A stretch of DNA of 7,203 nt, from positions 341-7,543 of the forward strand of contig PNBP01000019.1 of assembly GCA_003136075.1 (NCBI GenBank). The letters are read 5' to 3'. Source of the stretch: Methanoregula sp. Its GTDB lineage: Archaea; Halobacteriota; Methanomicrobia; Methanomicrobiales; Methanospirillaceae. The position numbers and the translations under genes are program-made. Shown here piece after piece: positions 1-6,200 of the stretch; position 1 is the stretch's first letter; each line of letters opens with the position of its first letter. The notes below the pieces were generated by a model. It did not search any database. It was not told the origin of the DNA and saw only the letters and a program-made list of their open reading frames with translations.

Positions 1-687
1 CCGGGAGTAAGCATCCAGGTATCCGGTGGCGGATCCGGTGTCGGTATCCAGGCAATCGGTGCCAAGACCGTTGACATCGGCATGTCCTCAGCTGAGGTAA
101 CCAAAGCCCAGATGGCCCAGTATCCCGGCTTTGTGATCACGCCAATTGCACGGGATGCCATTGCCGTTGTCGTCAACCCGGCAAACACGATTCCGTACAT
201 CACCCTTGACCAGGTCAAGAGCATCTACACAGGCAAGATCACCAAGTGGACCCAGATCACCGGCGCCGGTGTCCCCAACACCAACAACCAGATTGTCCTT
301 GTCGGACGTGACAGTGCATCAGGGACCCGCACCTACTTTGACTCAACCGTTCTCTCTTCAGCAACACCCTCCGCCAACATGCTGGAAAAGAACTCCAACG
401 GTGCAGTTGCCCAGACCGTGGCCCAGACGCCCGGCTCAATCGGCTACCTGTCGATCGGGTTCATTACTCCCAACATCAAGGCAGTCCCCATCTGGTTCAA
501 CTACCAGAAGATCATTGCCCCCAGTGTCGCGACCGTCATAGACAAGACCTACCCGGTCTCCCGTTCATTATATCTCATCACCAATGGCCAGCCAACCGGC
601 CTTACCAAAGACTTCATCGACTACATCCTCAGCCCCGAAGGACAACAGATCGTTCAGGATCAGGGATACGTCAAACTCAACAGCTAA
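1..687 (+). CDS. pstS: Phosphate ABC transporter substrate-binding protein PstS (3' part, 5' end outside window)
   Basis: This is the extracytoplasmic phosphate-binding protein that delivers phosphate to the Pst permease. The frame is open from base 1, so the N-terminus with its signal or lipoprotein peptide lies upstream; 228 residues are visible. Seen: a phosphate-loop motif SGGGSGVG at visible residues 8-15, then VDIGMSS at 24-30 with the Asp typical of PstS, and RDSASGTR at 103-110, the second phosphate-contacting loop (RxxxSGT). The C-terminus has the usual 'DFIDYILSPEGQQIV' ending of PBP-like phosphate-binding domains. An internal ATG at 82 is not the start, because strongly conserved PstS sequence continues upstream of it. 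It is the first visible gene of a pst operon and is followed by a 75-base gap with a terminator-like hairpin. Family assignment is secure; how much is missing is inferred from usual PstS length. Confidence 0.95.
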   Translation, partial: PGVSIQVSGGGSGVGIQAIGAKTVDIGMSSAEVTKAQMAQYPGFVITPIARDAIAVVVNPANTIPYITLDQVKSIYTGKITKWTQITGAGVPNTNNQIVLVGRDSASGTRTYFDSTVLSSATPSANMLEKNSNGAVAQTVAQTPGSIGYLSIGFITPNIKAVPIWFNYQKIIAPSVATVIDKTYPVSRSLYLITNGQPTGLTKDFIDYILSPEGQQIVQDQGYVKLNS

Positions 688-688
688 C

Positions 689-738
689 GGGATAGCACCA
701 GGACTTTCCGGGAATATCCCCCCAATTTTTTTGTTTTT
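689..738 (+). terminator. Stem-loop plus T-tracts between pstS and pstCA (possible attenuator or mRNA 3'-end)
   Basis: Right after the pstS stop, GGGATA (689-694) can pair with TATCCC (715-720). Inside the loop, CC (698-699) can pair with GG (711-712), and GGA (701-703) with TCC (707-709). Five bases later comes T7 (726-732), then G and T5 (734-738). Archaeal RNA polymerase terminates at U-tracts, and hairpins can protect 3' ends. Because the genes continue in the same operon, partial termination is more likely than complete termination, which would favour pstS transcript over the permease and ATPase. The structure is seen; the function is inferred. Confidence 0.45.
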
Positions 739-762
739 GCGAAAAAAACCGAGGCAACGGGA

Positions 763-2712
763 ATGAACTTCTTACCCAGCATCACAACCGGCACTTCATC
801 TGGCACCGCCCGTTCTTCATTGTTTAAAGAGCGATCCATCAAGACGGTCTTCTTCTGCACAGCCTTCTTTGCAGTCATTGTCATCTCATTTATCCTTCTC
901 TTCCTGCTCCGGGACGGCTACCCGATCCTCAACCAGGTCGGCATCGTCGACTTTCTCTTAGGATCAGCCTGGGCACCAACAGCGGTCGAACCTCTGTATG
1001 GCATCTTTCCGCTGATTTTTGGCACGATTGCAGTCACTATCGGTGCAATGTGCTTTGCCGTTCCGCTTTCCATCGGCTGTGCTATCTACATATCAGAACT
1101 CGCCTCACCCCGGATAAAAAGTATCCTTAAACCGGCAACCGAACTGCTTGCAGGCATCCCTTCCGTCGTCTACGGTTTCTTCGGGCTGGTCGTCCTCACA
1201 AACTTTATCCGGACAACGTTTGATATTCCTACGGGTGAAACCTGGCTGGCGGGCTCGGTCCTGCTGGGGATTATGGCGCTCCCCACCATCATCAGCGTAT
1301 CTGAGGACGCAATCAGTTCAGTTCCCTGCGAGTACCGCGAAGGCTCCCTTGCGATCGGTGCCACCCGGTGGCAGACCATCAGCAAGGTCATCGTCCCTTC
1401 CGCGCTCTCGGGCATTGCCGCGGCGACCATCCTGGGTATCGGTCGTGCAATCGGTGAGACCATGGCCGTGCTGATGGTGACCGGGAATGCAGCCATCATC
1501 CCCGACCCGATCTGGAACGTGCTTTCACCGGTCCGGACGCTCACCGGGACACTTGGTATCGAGATGGGTGAAGTGGCGGTCGGCAGTGATCACTATCACG
1601 CCCTGTTTGGCGTTGCTGTCGTGCTGCTGGTCATCACGCTGATCGTCAACACCAGTGCCGTCATTATCCTCTCCCGGCTGCGGGAAGGAAAAACCTCAAC
1701 GCCCGGAAAGAAACCGTTCTTAACCACGGCAACAAAAAACGCCCTGCTGAAGGGATGCACCTATCTGGTTCTTGCGGGGGTTGTACTCCTGCTCTTTATC
1801 TCACTGCCCTGGTGGGCTGCGGGACTGGTGCTGGCTGCCGGCGCAGCATGGTATTTCGGTAAAGACCGGCTCACCCGAAACCATGTTGAAAAGATCGCGT
1901 TTGTCCTTATCGGGGCAGCCGCAGTTATCGTCATTGCCATTCTTGCGATCCTTCTGGAAGATATCGTCGTGCATGGCCTGCCCGCAATCTCATGGGAATT
2001 CCTGACCCAGCCGCCCCGCGATCTCGGCCGGGCTGGCGGGATCTTCCCGGCAATCGTGGGGACCCTCTACCTTGTCACGGGCGCCATTGCCATTGCCCTC
2101 CCGCTGGGAGTGGGGGCGGCGATCTACCTTGTTGAATACACGCGGGAAGGCAGGATCACCCGGCTGATCCGGACCGGTGTCGATCTCCTGAACGGTACGC
2201 CGTCCATTGTCTTTGGCCTCTTCGCGTTCTCGTTTATCGTGATATACTTAAACATCGGTGTCTCCCTCATCGCCGGGCAGATCACGCTTGCGTTGATGGT
2301 GCTGCCCACCGTGATCCGCACAACCGAGGAATCCTTAAAAAGCATATCCCTGTCCCTGCGGGAGGGAAGCCTTGCGCTCGGCGCCACAAAATGGCAGACC
2401 ATCCGGAACGTTGTGCTGCCCCCGGCGCTCCCGGGCATCCTGACCGGCGCCATCCTTTCCATCGGCCGGGCTGCCGGTGAGACAGCGCCGATTATGTTTA
2501 CTGCCGTGGTGTTCTCATCACGGTTTTTGCCGACTTCGCTGTTCCAGCCGGTGATGGCACTGCCGTATCACCTCTACATCCTCGCGACCAATGTCCCGAA
2601 CTCGTCGGTGAACCGTTACGGCACCGCGTTGGTCCTCGTTGTTATGGTCGTCGGGTTTTACTCCGTTGCGATCTTGTTACGAAATCATTTCCAGAAAAAG
2701 GCAAGGGGATAA
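763..2712 (+). CDS. pstCA: Fused phosphate ABC transporter permease PstC-PstA
   Basis: This is the membrane channel of the high-affinity phosphate importer. Normally PstC and PstA are two separate proteins of about 300 residues; here one 649-residue frame contains both. Each half carries its own ABC-permease coupling loop: [15 protein letters not shown] from residue 192 with GRAIGET at 227-233, and [15 protein letters not shown] from residue 533 with GRAAGET at 568-574. The PstC half (about 1-306) has some six hydrophobic segments and the motif [11 protein letters not shown] (130-140). The PstA half (about 374-649) has the matching [11 protein letters not shown]. Between them lies a basic linker (307-330) and two extra hydrophobic segments (about 331-366, around PWW at 349-351). 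These would preserve the cytoplasmic start of PstA. Start: ATG at 763 with GAGG at 751-754, eight bases upstream. The stop is one base before the pstB start, suggesting translational coupling. Both coupling loops would contact PstB. Confidence 0.93.
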   Translation: MNFLPSITTGTSSGTARSSLFKERSIKTVFFCTAFFAVIVISFILLFLLRDGYPILNQVGIVDFLLGSAWAPTAVEPLYGIFPLIFGTIAVTIGAMCFAVPLSIGCAIYISELASPRIKSILKPATELLAGIPSVVYGFFGLVVLTNFIRTTFDIPTGETWLAGSVLLGIMALPTIISVSEDAISSVPCEYREGSLAIGATRWQTISKVIVPSALSGIAAATILGIGRAIGETMAVLMVTGNAAIIPDPIWNVLSPVRTLTGTLGIEMGEVAVGSDHYHALFGVAVVLLVITLIVNTSAVIILSRLREGKTSTPGKKPFLTTATKNALLKGCTYLVLAGVVLLLFISLPWWAAGLVLAAGAAWYFGKDRLTRNHVEKIAFVLIGAAAVIVIAILAILLEDIVVHGLPAISWEFLTQPPRDLGRAGGIFPAIVGTLYLVTGAIAIALPLGVGAAIYLVEYTREGRITRLIRTGVDLLNGTPSIVFGLFAFSFIVIYLNIGVSLIAGQITLALMVLPTVIRTTEESLKSISLSLREGSLALGATKWQTIRNVVLPPALPGILTGAILSIGRAAGETAPIMFTAVVFSSRFLPTSLFQPVMALPYHLYILATNVPNSSVNRYGTALVLVVMVVGFYSVAILLRNHFQKKARG

Positions 2713-2713
2713 C

Positions 2714-3475
2714 ATGTCTGAACATACGATCATTTCAACAAACAACCTGAATCTCTGGTACCAGGAAAAACATGCACTCCAGTCGGTCTCCATGAAGATC
2801 CCAAAGAAGCATGTGACTGCGCTCATTGGTCCGTCCGGGTGCGGCAAATCAACGCTGCTGCGGTGTTTCAACCGCATGAACGATCTGGTCGATCATGTAA
2901 AGATAACCGGAGAGATAGTATTCGACGATGAAAATATCCATGCGCCCGGCACCGATGTTGTCACGCTCCGTAAAAAGATCGGCATGGTCTTCCAGAAACC
3001 AAACCCGTTCCCGAAGTCCATATACGAGAATGTGGCCTACGGGCCCCGGGTTCACGGGATCAGGGATACGGCAGAACTGGATAAAATCGTCGAACGAAGC
3101 CTGCGTCATGCTGCTATCTGGGACGAGGTGAAAGACCGGATGAACGATTCTGCGCTCGGGCTCTCGGGAGGACAGCAGCAGCGCCTCTGCATCGCACGGA
3201 CGCTTGCAGTGGAACCCGAAGTGATCCTGATGGACGAACCCTGTTCGGCGCTTGACCCTATTGCAACCGCAAAGATCGAGAACCTCATTGATATGCTCAA
3301 GGCGGATTACACGGTGATCATCGTCACCCATAATATGCAGCAGGCGGCACGGGTCAGCGATTATACCGGGTTCATGTACCTGGGCAAACTCATCGAGTGC
3401 GGAATAACCGCACAGATCTTCGAACACCCAAAAGAAGAGCTGACGGAGAATTACATCACCGGCCGGTTCGGATAG
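2714..3475 (+). CDS. pstB: Phosphate ABC transporter ATP-binding protein PstB
   Basis: This is the cytoplasmic ATPase that powers phosphate import; it works as a dimer bound to the permease. The protein has 253 residues, normal for PstB. Seen: Walker [10 protein letters not shown] (39-47), Q-loop [10 protein letters not shown] with Q94 (the KPNPFP sequence is typical of PstB), ABC signature LSGGQQQR (150-157), Walker B VILMDEP (170-176) followed by the D-loop SALD, and the switch His206 in [13 protein letters not shown]. The frame is open upstream to an ATG at 2639, but that would add 25 residues encoded inside the permease gene. The ATG at 2714, one base after the pstCA stop and preceded by AGGGGAT (2704-2710), gives the usual PstB N-terminus. 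All catalytic motifs are intact, and the short junctions on both sides place it firmly in the operon. Confidence 0.97.
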   Translation: MSEHTIISTNNLNLWYQEKHALQSVSMKIPKKHVTALIGPSGCGKSTLLRCFNRMNDLVDHVKITGEIVFDDENIHAPGTDVVTLRKKIGMVFQKPNPFPKSIYENVAYGPRVHGIRDTAELDKIVERSLRHAAIWDEVKDRMNDSALGLSGGQQQRLCIARTLAVEPEVILMDEPCSALDPIATAKIENLIDMLKADYTVIIVTHNMQQAARVSDYTGFMYLGKLIECGITAQIFEHPKEELTENYITGRFG

Positions 3476-3481
3476 GTGAGG
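3474..3481 (+). promoter_or_regulatory. Shine-Dalgarno site that sets the phoU start
   Basis: The AGGTGAGG sequence overlaps the last two bases of the pstB stop codon and lies just before the ATG at 3484, with four bases between GGTGA and the ATG. It complements the archaeal 16S rRNA 3' end and rules out the upstream in-frame ATG at 3397, which lies within pstB. Confidence 0.8.
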
Positions 3482-3483
3482 TC

Positions 3484-4134
3484 ATGGTAGAAAAATTTCA
3501 TACTGAATTAATCAATCTGAAAAAAGAGACGGTCGAGCTGGGATATCTTGGGCGTGAGATGCTCCGGACTTCTGTCGATGCCCTTATCCGGCAGGACCGG
3601 GAACTGGCCGCGTCAGTTATTGACCGCAAGGAAGAACTCCGGCTCATGAATGTCCGTATCGAAGAAAACTGTTACCAGCTGATCGCACTCAACCAGCCAA
3701 TGGCAAAAGACATGCGCACCATCGCCTGTACCTTAAAGGTGATCGAGGCATCCATGCGTATCGGCCGGTACGGGAAATCCATTGCAAATATTGTCAAGGA
3801 AATTTCTGATAAGCCTCATATCGCAAACATGATGAGCATCCCCCACATGGCCGATCTCGTGATCGATATGGTGGATGATGCCATCGAGGCATATGACTCT
3901 GACAGTATCTCGTCGGTTAAGGAGTTTTCGGCACGCGATGATACGATCGATTCGTTGCGGCACTCGATCTTCCGGGAAGGGATCACCTACATGATGGAAG
4001 ACCCAAAGAACATCTCGCGCTGCACGCACTACATCATGGTTGCGCGATACCTTGAACGCTGTGCGGATCATGCCTGCAAGATTGCCGAGAACGCGCATTA
4101 TATGCAGACCGGCGAACGCATCGAAATTCACTAA
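3484..4134 (+). CDS. phoU: Phosphate uptake regulator PhoU
   Basis: PhoU proteins are cytoplasmic helical-bundle regulators that restrain Pst transport when phosphate is plentiful, and in bacteria link the transporter to PhoR. This one has 216 residues, the normal length, arranged as two three-helix repeats. The family pattern of each repeat ends in a metal-binding E-x3-D helix. In the second repeat it is present as LERCADHACKIAEN, with E191 and D195. In the first repeat the equivalent helix reads SMRIGRYGKSIA, so Met91 and Arg95 stand where Glu and Asp are expected. The start is ATG 3484, set by a strong Shine-Dalgarno; the longer frame from 3397 would read through the end of pstB. No PhoR/PhoB pair is visible here, so the partner is unknown. 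Regulation of PstB activity is the inferred role. Confidence 0.94.
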   Translation: MVEKFHTELINLKKETVELGYLGREMLRTSVDALIRQDRELAASVIDRKEELRLMNVRIEENCYQLIALNQPMAKDMRTIACTLKVIEASMRIGRYGKSIANIVKEISDKPHIANMMSIPHMADLVIDMVDDAIEAYDSDSISSVKEFSARDDTIDSLRHSIFREGITYMMEDPKNISRCTHYIMVARYLERCADHACKIAENAHYMQTGERIEIH

Positions 4135-4165
4135 AATCTCCCCCTCCAGGAATTTCGGTCGATCA

Positions 4166-4207
4166 GGCGATTGACAGGATTGCCAGCCATGACCCCCTTT
4201 CTTTTTT
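4166..4207 (+). terminator. Probable terminator of the pst-phoU operon
   Basis: GGCGAT (4166-4171) can pair with ATTGCC (4179-4184), with one G-U pair and a seven-base loop. A T-rich tract follows (TTT-C-TTTTTT, 4198-4207), and a further T5 lies at 4217-4221. It lies in the only sizeable plus-strand gap of the left half, right after phoU, where an operon end is expected. U-tracts alone are enough for archaeal termination, so the hairpin may be incidental. Confidence 0.5.
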
Positions 4208-4264
4208 AAGCAATACTTTTTGTCCGGTACTAATGCTCATATTAAAGAAGAGTGACCATTGTGT

Positions 4265-4759
4265 GTGGATCTGTTTATTTTACGGCATGGTAAGGCGCAG
4301 CAGGCAGATTGCACGACAAACGATGCCGAACGGGCACTTACCGTCAGGGGAAAAGACGAAATTGCGTCGGTAGCGCAATGGATGGTCTCACGGGGGTATG
4401 AAGTTGATGTTATTGCGACAAGCCCCTTAAAACGGGCGCGGCAGACGGCGGAAATCATTGCATCGTTCCAGGGAACAACCAGTCGGATCACCGTCTGGGA
4501 CGCACTTGCCATTGGCGGCGATCTTGATGCGATCTGCAGGAATATTGGGGAGTGCGAGGAAAACGGAAAAATTCTCATCGTAGGCCATGAACCCACACTC
4601 TCCATGTTCATCAGCAGGATCATCAGCGGTACCGATACTGCGGCAATTGTCATGGTCAAGGGCGGGCTTGCAAAAATCCGGAATTATTCGTCACAGCACC
4701 GGCCGCTGGGGGAGCTCCAGTGGCTTCTTTCACCCCGGCAGATGATGATTTCAGATTGA
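4265..4759 (+). CDS. sixA: SixA-like phosphohistidine phosphatase (histidine phosphatase superfamily)
   Basis: SixA-type enzymes remove phosphate from phosphohistidine in signalling or phosphotransfer proteins, using a histidine as nucleophile. Seen: LRHGK at residues 6-10 with catalytic His8, TSPLKRARQTAEI at 52-64 with the phosphate-binding Arg57, and VGHEP at 106-110 with His108. With 164 residues the protein is about the size of E. coli SixA and is a minimal single domain without the insertions of the larger phosphoglycerate mutases. Start choice: GTG at 4265 gives MDLFILRHG, the usual distance from start to RHG, with a GAGTGA Shine-Dalgarno-like sequence at 4250-4255. An in-frame TTG at 4259 would add two residues but sits too close to that site. 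It stands alone about 130 bases after phoU; its substrate in this organism is unknown. A different small-molecule phosphatase activity cannot be excluded. Confidence 0.85.
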   Translation: MDLFILRHGKAQQADCTTNDAERALTVRGKDEIASVAQWMVSRGYEVDVIATSPLKRARQTAEIIASFQGTTSRITVWDALAIGGDLDAICRNIGECEENGKILIVGHEPTLSMFISRIISGTDTAAIVMVKGGLAKIRNYSSQHRPLGELQWLLSPRQMMISD

Positions 4760-4766
4760 TTGTGAG

Positions 4767-4783
4767 AAAAACGATGCAAAAAA
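4767..4783 (-). terminator. T-tracts downstream of the cation transporter gene (minus strand)
   Basis: Read on the minus strand, the gap after the transporter stop holds T6 (4783-4778) and T5 (4771-4767), each preceded by GC-rich bases. Successive U-tracts shortly after a stop codon are a typical archaeal terminator. No convincing hairpin was found. Confidence 0.45.
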
Positions 4784-4797
4784 CCGGACGATGCCAA

Positions 4798-4809
4798 TTA
4801 TTTTTTTTT
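4798..4809 (+). terminator. T-tract terminator of sixA, overlapping the stop codon of the convergent gene
   Basis: TTA followed by T9 (4801-4809) begins 38 bases after the sixA stop. It partly overlaps the stop codon of the opposing transporter gene, whose last codons are rich in A on its own strand. As a long U-tract on the plus strand it should stop transcription of sixA before it runs far into the convergent gene. Confidence 0.5.
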
Positions 4810-5755
4810 ATTTCCCGATATAGGTACAGAATGATCCGCAGTGGGTACAGCCCTCTTTGCACGGCTCAATATGGATAGTAATATGCGCCCGGGGAAACTC
4901 ATTTTTAAGATCTGACTCAAGATGATCGGCAAAATCATGTGACTGGTTCACCGATATTGTTCCTGGTACCACTAGGTGGAATTCAATAAAGATATCCGGG
5001 CCGGAACGGCGTGTCCGAAGGCCGTGGAACCCTGCATAATCGCTTGCATGCTCGCAGATGACCTGTTTTATCCGTTCTACATCTTTAACGGGAATACTAT
5101 GGTCGATAAGATCAAAAAGGGATCGCCGGGTAAGGTCATACGCGGCCTTCATGATAACAATTGCAACGCCGATTGCAAAAATCGAATCCAGGCTGGCGAT
5201 GCCGGTGATGCGGATCAAAATCAGGCCGGCGAACACGCCAAGGGATGTATAGACATCAGTCCGCAGGTGCCATGCATCGCTTTCCAGCGCGATGGATTCG
5301 GCTTCCTTTGCCACTTTCATGAGCCGTGAAGACACATACCAGTTGGCAAGCGCTGATATTCCCATCACCGCGATACCGGCAGCGAGCAGTCCCGGTGCGA
5401 ACTGTTCGGAAGGTTCACCGAACAGTTTTTTTGACGCTTCCCAGATGATCAGGATCGCTGCAACAAAGATCAGGATCGCTTCGATGAATCCGGAGAAATC
5501 CTCAAACTTCCCGTGCCCGAACGAATGACCGGCATCAGGTGGCTCTGCGGATTTTTTTACCGAAATAAATGCAATAATCGCCGCGAGGAGATCCATGGAC
5601 GAGTGGATTGCTTCGGAAATGATACTGACTGATCCGACAGCAAAACCAACGATGAATTTCAACCCGACAAGCCCGGTATTGGAAATAATGGACAGTCGTG
5701 CTGTTTTTTGTTTTAAACTATCAAGGGATTGTTTATCCCGTATTTTACTATCCAT
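4808..5755 (-). CDS. Cation diffusion facilitator (CDF) family metal/proton antiporter with Cys-rich tail
   Basis: CDF proteins export divalent metals such as Zn2+ or Fe2+/Mn2+ from the cytoplasm in exchange for protons. The 315-residue protein has six hydrophobic segments followed by a cytoplasmic domain of about 100 residues. Seen: transport-site motifs HxxxD in helix 2 (H51, D55) and HxxxD in helix 5 (H163, D167), and the loop motif HSFGHGKFE (77-85) preceded by D74. Possible ligands in the C-terminal domain are H244, H260, H295 and E297. Two His plus two Asp at the transport site is the arrangement of many zinc transporters, but the metal is not proven. Unusual: the protein ends with Cys299, Cys303, Cys306 and Cys310 (CX3CX2CX3C), a possible extra metal site. 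The start is ATG 5755; no clear Shine-Dalgarno precedes it, only an inverted repeat. The gene lies downstream of hisI on the same strand, 64 bases away. Confidence 0.9.
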   Translation of the reverse strand: MDSKIRDKQSLDSLKQKTARLSIISNTGLVGLKFIVGFAVGSVSIISEAIHSSMDLLAAIIAFISVKKSAEPPDAGHSFGHGKFEDFSGFIEAILIFVAAILIIWEASKKLFGEPSEQFAPGLLAAGIAVMGISALANWYVSSRLMKVAKEAESIALESDAWHLRTDVYTSLGVFAGLILIRITGIASLDSIFAIGVAIVIMKAAYDLTRRSLFDLIDHSIPVKDVERIKQVICEHASDYAGFHGLRTRRSGPDIFIEFHLVVPGTISVNQSHDFADHLESDLKNEFPRAHITIHIEPCKEGCTHCGSFCTYIGK

Positions 5756-5791
5756 GAAGTTCTGTGTATACGTTGACGGCAGGGAACTTCA
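5755..5791. repeat. 8-bp inverted repeat at the start codon of the CDF gene
   Basis: TGAAGTTC (5755-5762) and GAACTTCA (5784-5791) are perfect inverted copies separated by 21 bases. The left arm includes the first base of the CDF start codon. The repeat could be an operator for a metal-responsive repressor, or an mRNA hairpin that limits ribosome access. This is inference; an 8-bp match can still arise by chance. Confidence 0.4.
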
Positions 5792-5806
5792 AGATATTGT
5801 CAATGT

Positions 5807-5813
5807 AAAAAAA
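5807..5813 (-). terminator. T7 tract just after hisI (minus strand)
   Basis: On the minus strand, seven consecutive T occur six bases after the hisI stop codon. This may end the peptidase-hisI transcript and leave the CDF gene to its own promoter. The tract is seen; the promoter is not clear, and read-through into the CDF gene remains possible. Confidence 0.4.
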
Positions 5814-5819
5814 TAGATA

Positions 5820-6188
5820 TCAATGGCCTTTTTTCCCGTACACGGTTTCCGGATCAAAAACCTTCTCACCGATTACGTTGCCCTCCAGTGTCCGGTAGAA
5901 ACAGGTCAAGTATCCCATGTGACATGCAGCACCCACCTGTTCGACTTCATAGATAAGACAGTCTTCATCGCAATCGGTAAGGACTCGGCTTACTTTCTGG
6001 AAATGGCCGCTCTCTTCACCTTTTTTCCAGAGTTTTTTCCTGCTCCGGCTGTAGTAATGGGCATATCCCGTTTCCTGCGTCAGCCTGACTGCCTCGTCAT
6101 TTGCATATGCCATCATCAGCACCTGCCGGCTTTTTTCATCCTGCACAATCACCGGGATTAATCCGTCAGCGAATTTCAGGTTCAGCAT
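5820..6188 (-). CDS. hisI: Phosphoribosyl-AMP cyclohydrolase HisI
   Basis: HisI opens the adenine ring of phosphoribosyl-AMP to give ProFAR, the third step of histidine biosynthesis; it is a cytoplasmic zinc and magnesium enzyme. The 122-residue protein is the stand-alone form, without a fused HisE pyrophosphohydrolase domain, as usual in archaea. All signature elements are present: [16 protein letters not shown] (47-62), the magnesium-binding DCDEDC (72-77), and the zinc-binding cysteines at 73, 89 (in GAACH) and 96 (in TCF). The start is ATG 6188, because GAGGTGA lies five bases upstream; the longer frame from a TTG at 6206 would place this Shine-Dalgarno inside the gene. The gene starts ten bases after the stop of the peptidase gene, so the two are cotranscribed and probably coupled. 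No other his gene is in view. Confidence 0.96.
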   Translation of the reverse strand: MLNLKFADGLIPVIVQDEKSRQVLMMAYANDEAVRLTQETGYAHYYSRSRKKLWKKGEESGHFQKVSRVLTDCDEDCLIYEVEQVGAACHMGYLTCFYRTLEGNVIGEKVFDPETVYGKKGH

Positions 6189-6193
6189 CTTTT

Positions 6194-6200
6194 TCACCTC
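6194..6200 (-). promoter_or_regulatory. Shine-Dalgarno site of hisI overlapping the upstream stop codon
   Basis: GAGGTGA on the minus strand lies five bases before the hisI ATG and shares two bases with the peptidase stop codon TGA (6201-6199). It fixes the hisI start and indicates translational coupling between the two genes. Confidence 0.85.

Noticed and set aside
734..748. T5-GCG-A7 mini-hairpin before pstCA
   Set aside because: All A-T pairs with a three-base loop would be very unstable; only the T-tract and the upstream stem-loop were kept.
2639..2713. 25-residue N-terminal extension of PstB from ATG 2639
   Set aside because: It lies inside the end of the permease gene in another frame, has no PstB similarity, and a better start with a Shine-Dalgarno exists at 2714.
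2849..3427. Antisense open frame of 192 codons opposite pstB
   Set aside because: It is a shadow of a well-supported conserved gene and has no recognisable motif or upstream ribosome site.
3397..3483. 29-residue N-terminal extension of PhoU from 3397
   Set aside because: It overlaps the 3' end of pstB, and a strong Shine-Dalgarno precedes ATG 3484, which gives the usual PhoU N-terminus.
4202..4245. Possible TATA-like promoter for sixA in the AT-rich stretch before it
   Set aside because: The T-rich sequence is better explained as the pst operon terminator, and no clear TATA box with BRE stands out, although sixA must have some promoter if it is transcribed alone.
4771..4794. Direct repeat ACGATGC (4771-4777 and 4788-4794) in the convergent gap
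   Set aside because: Only seven bases and two copies, within a terminator region; too weak to call a site.
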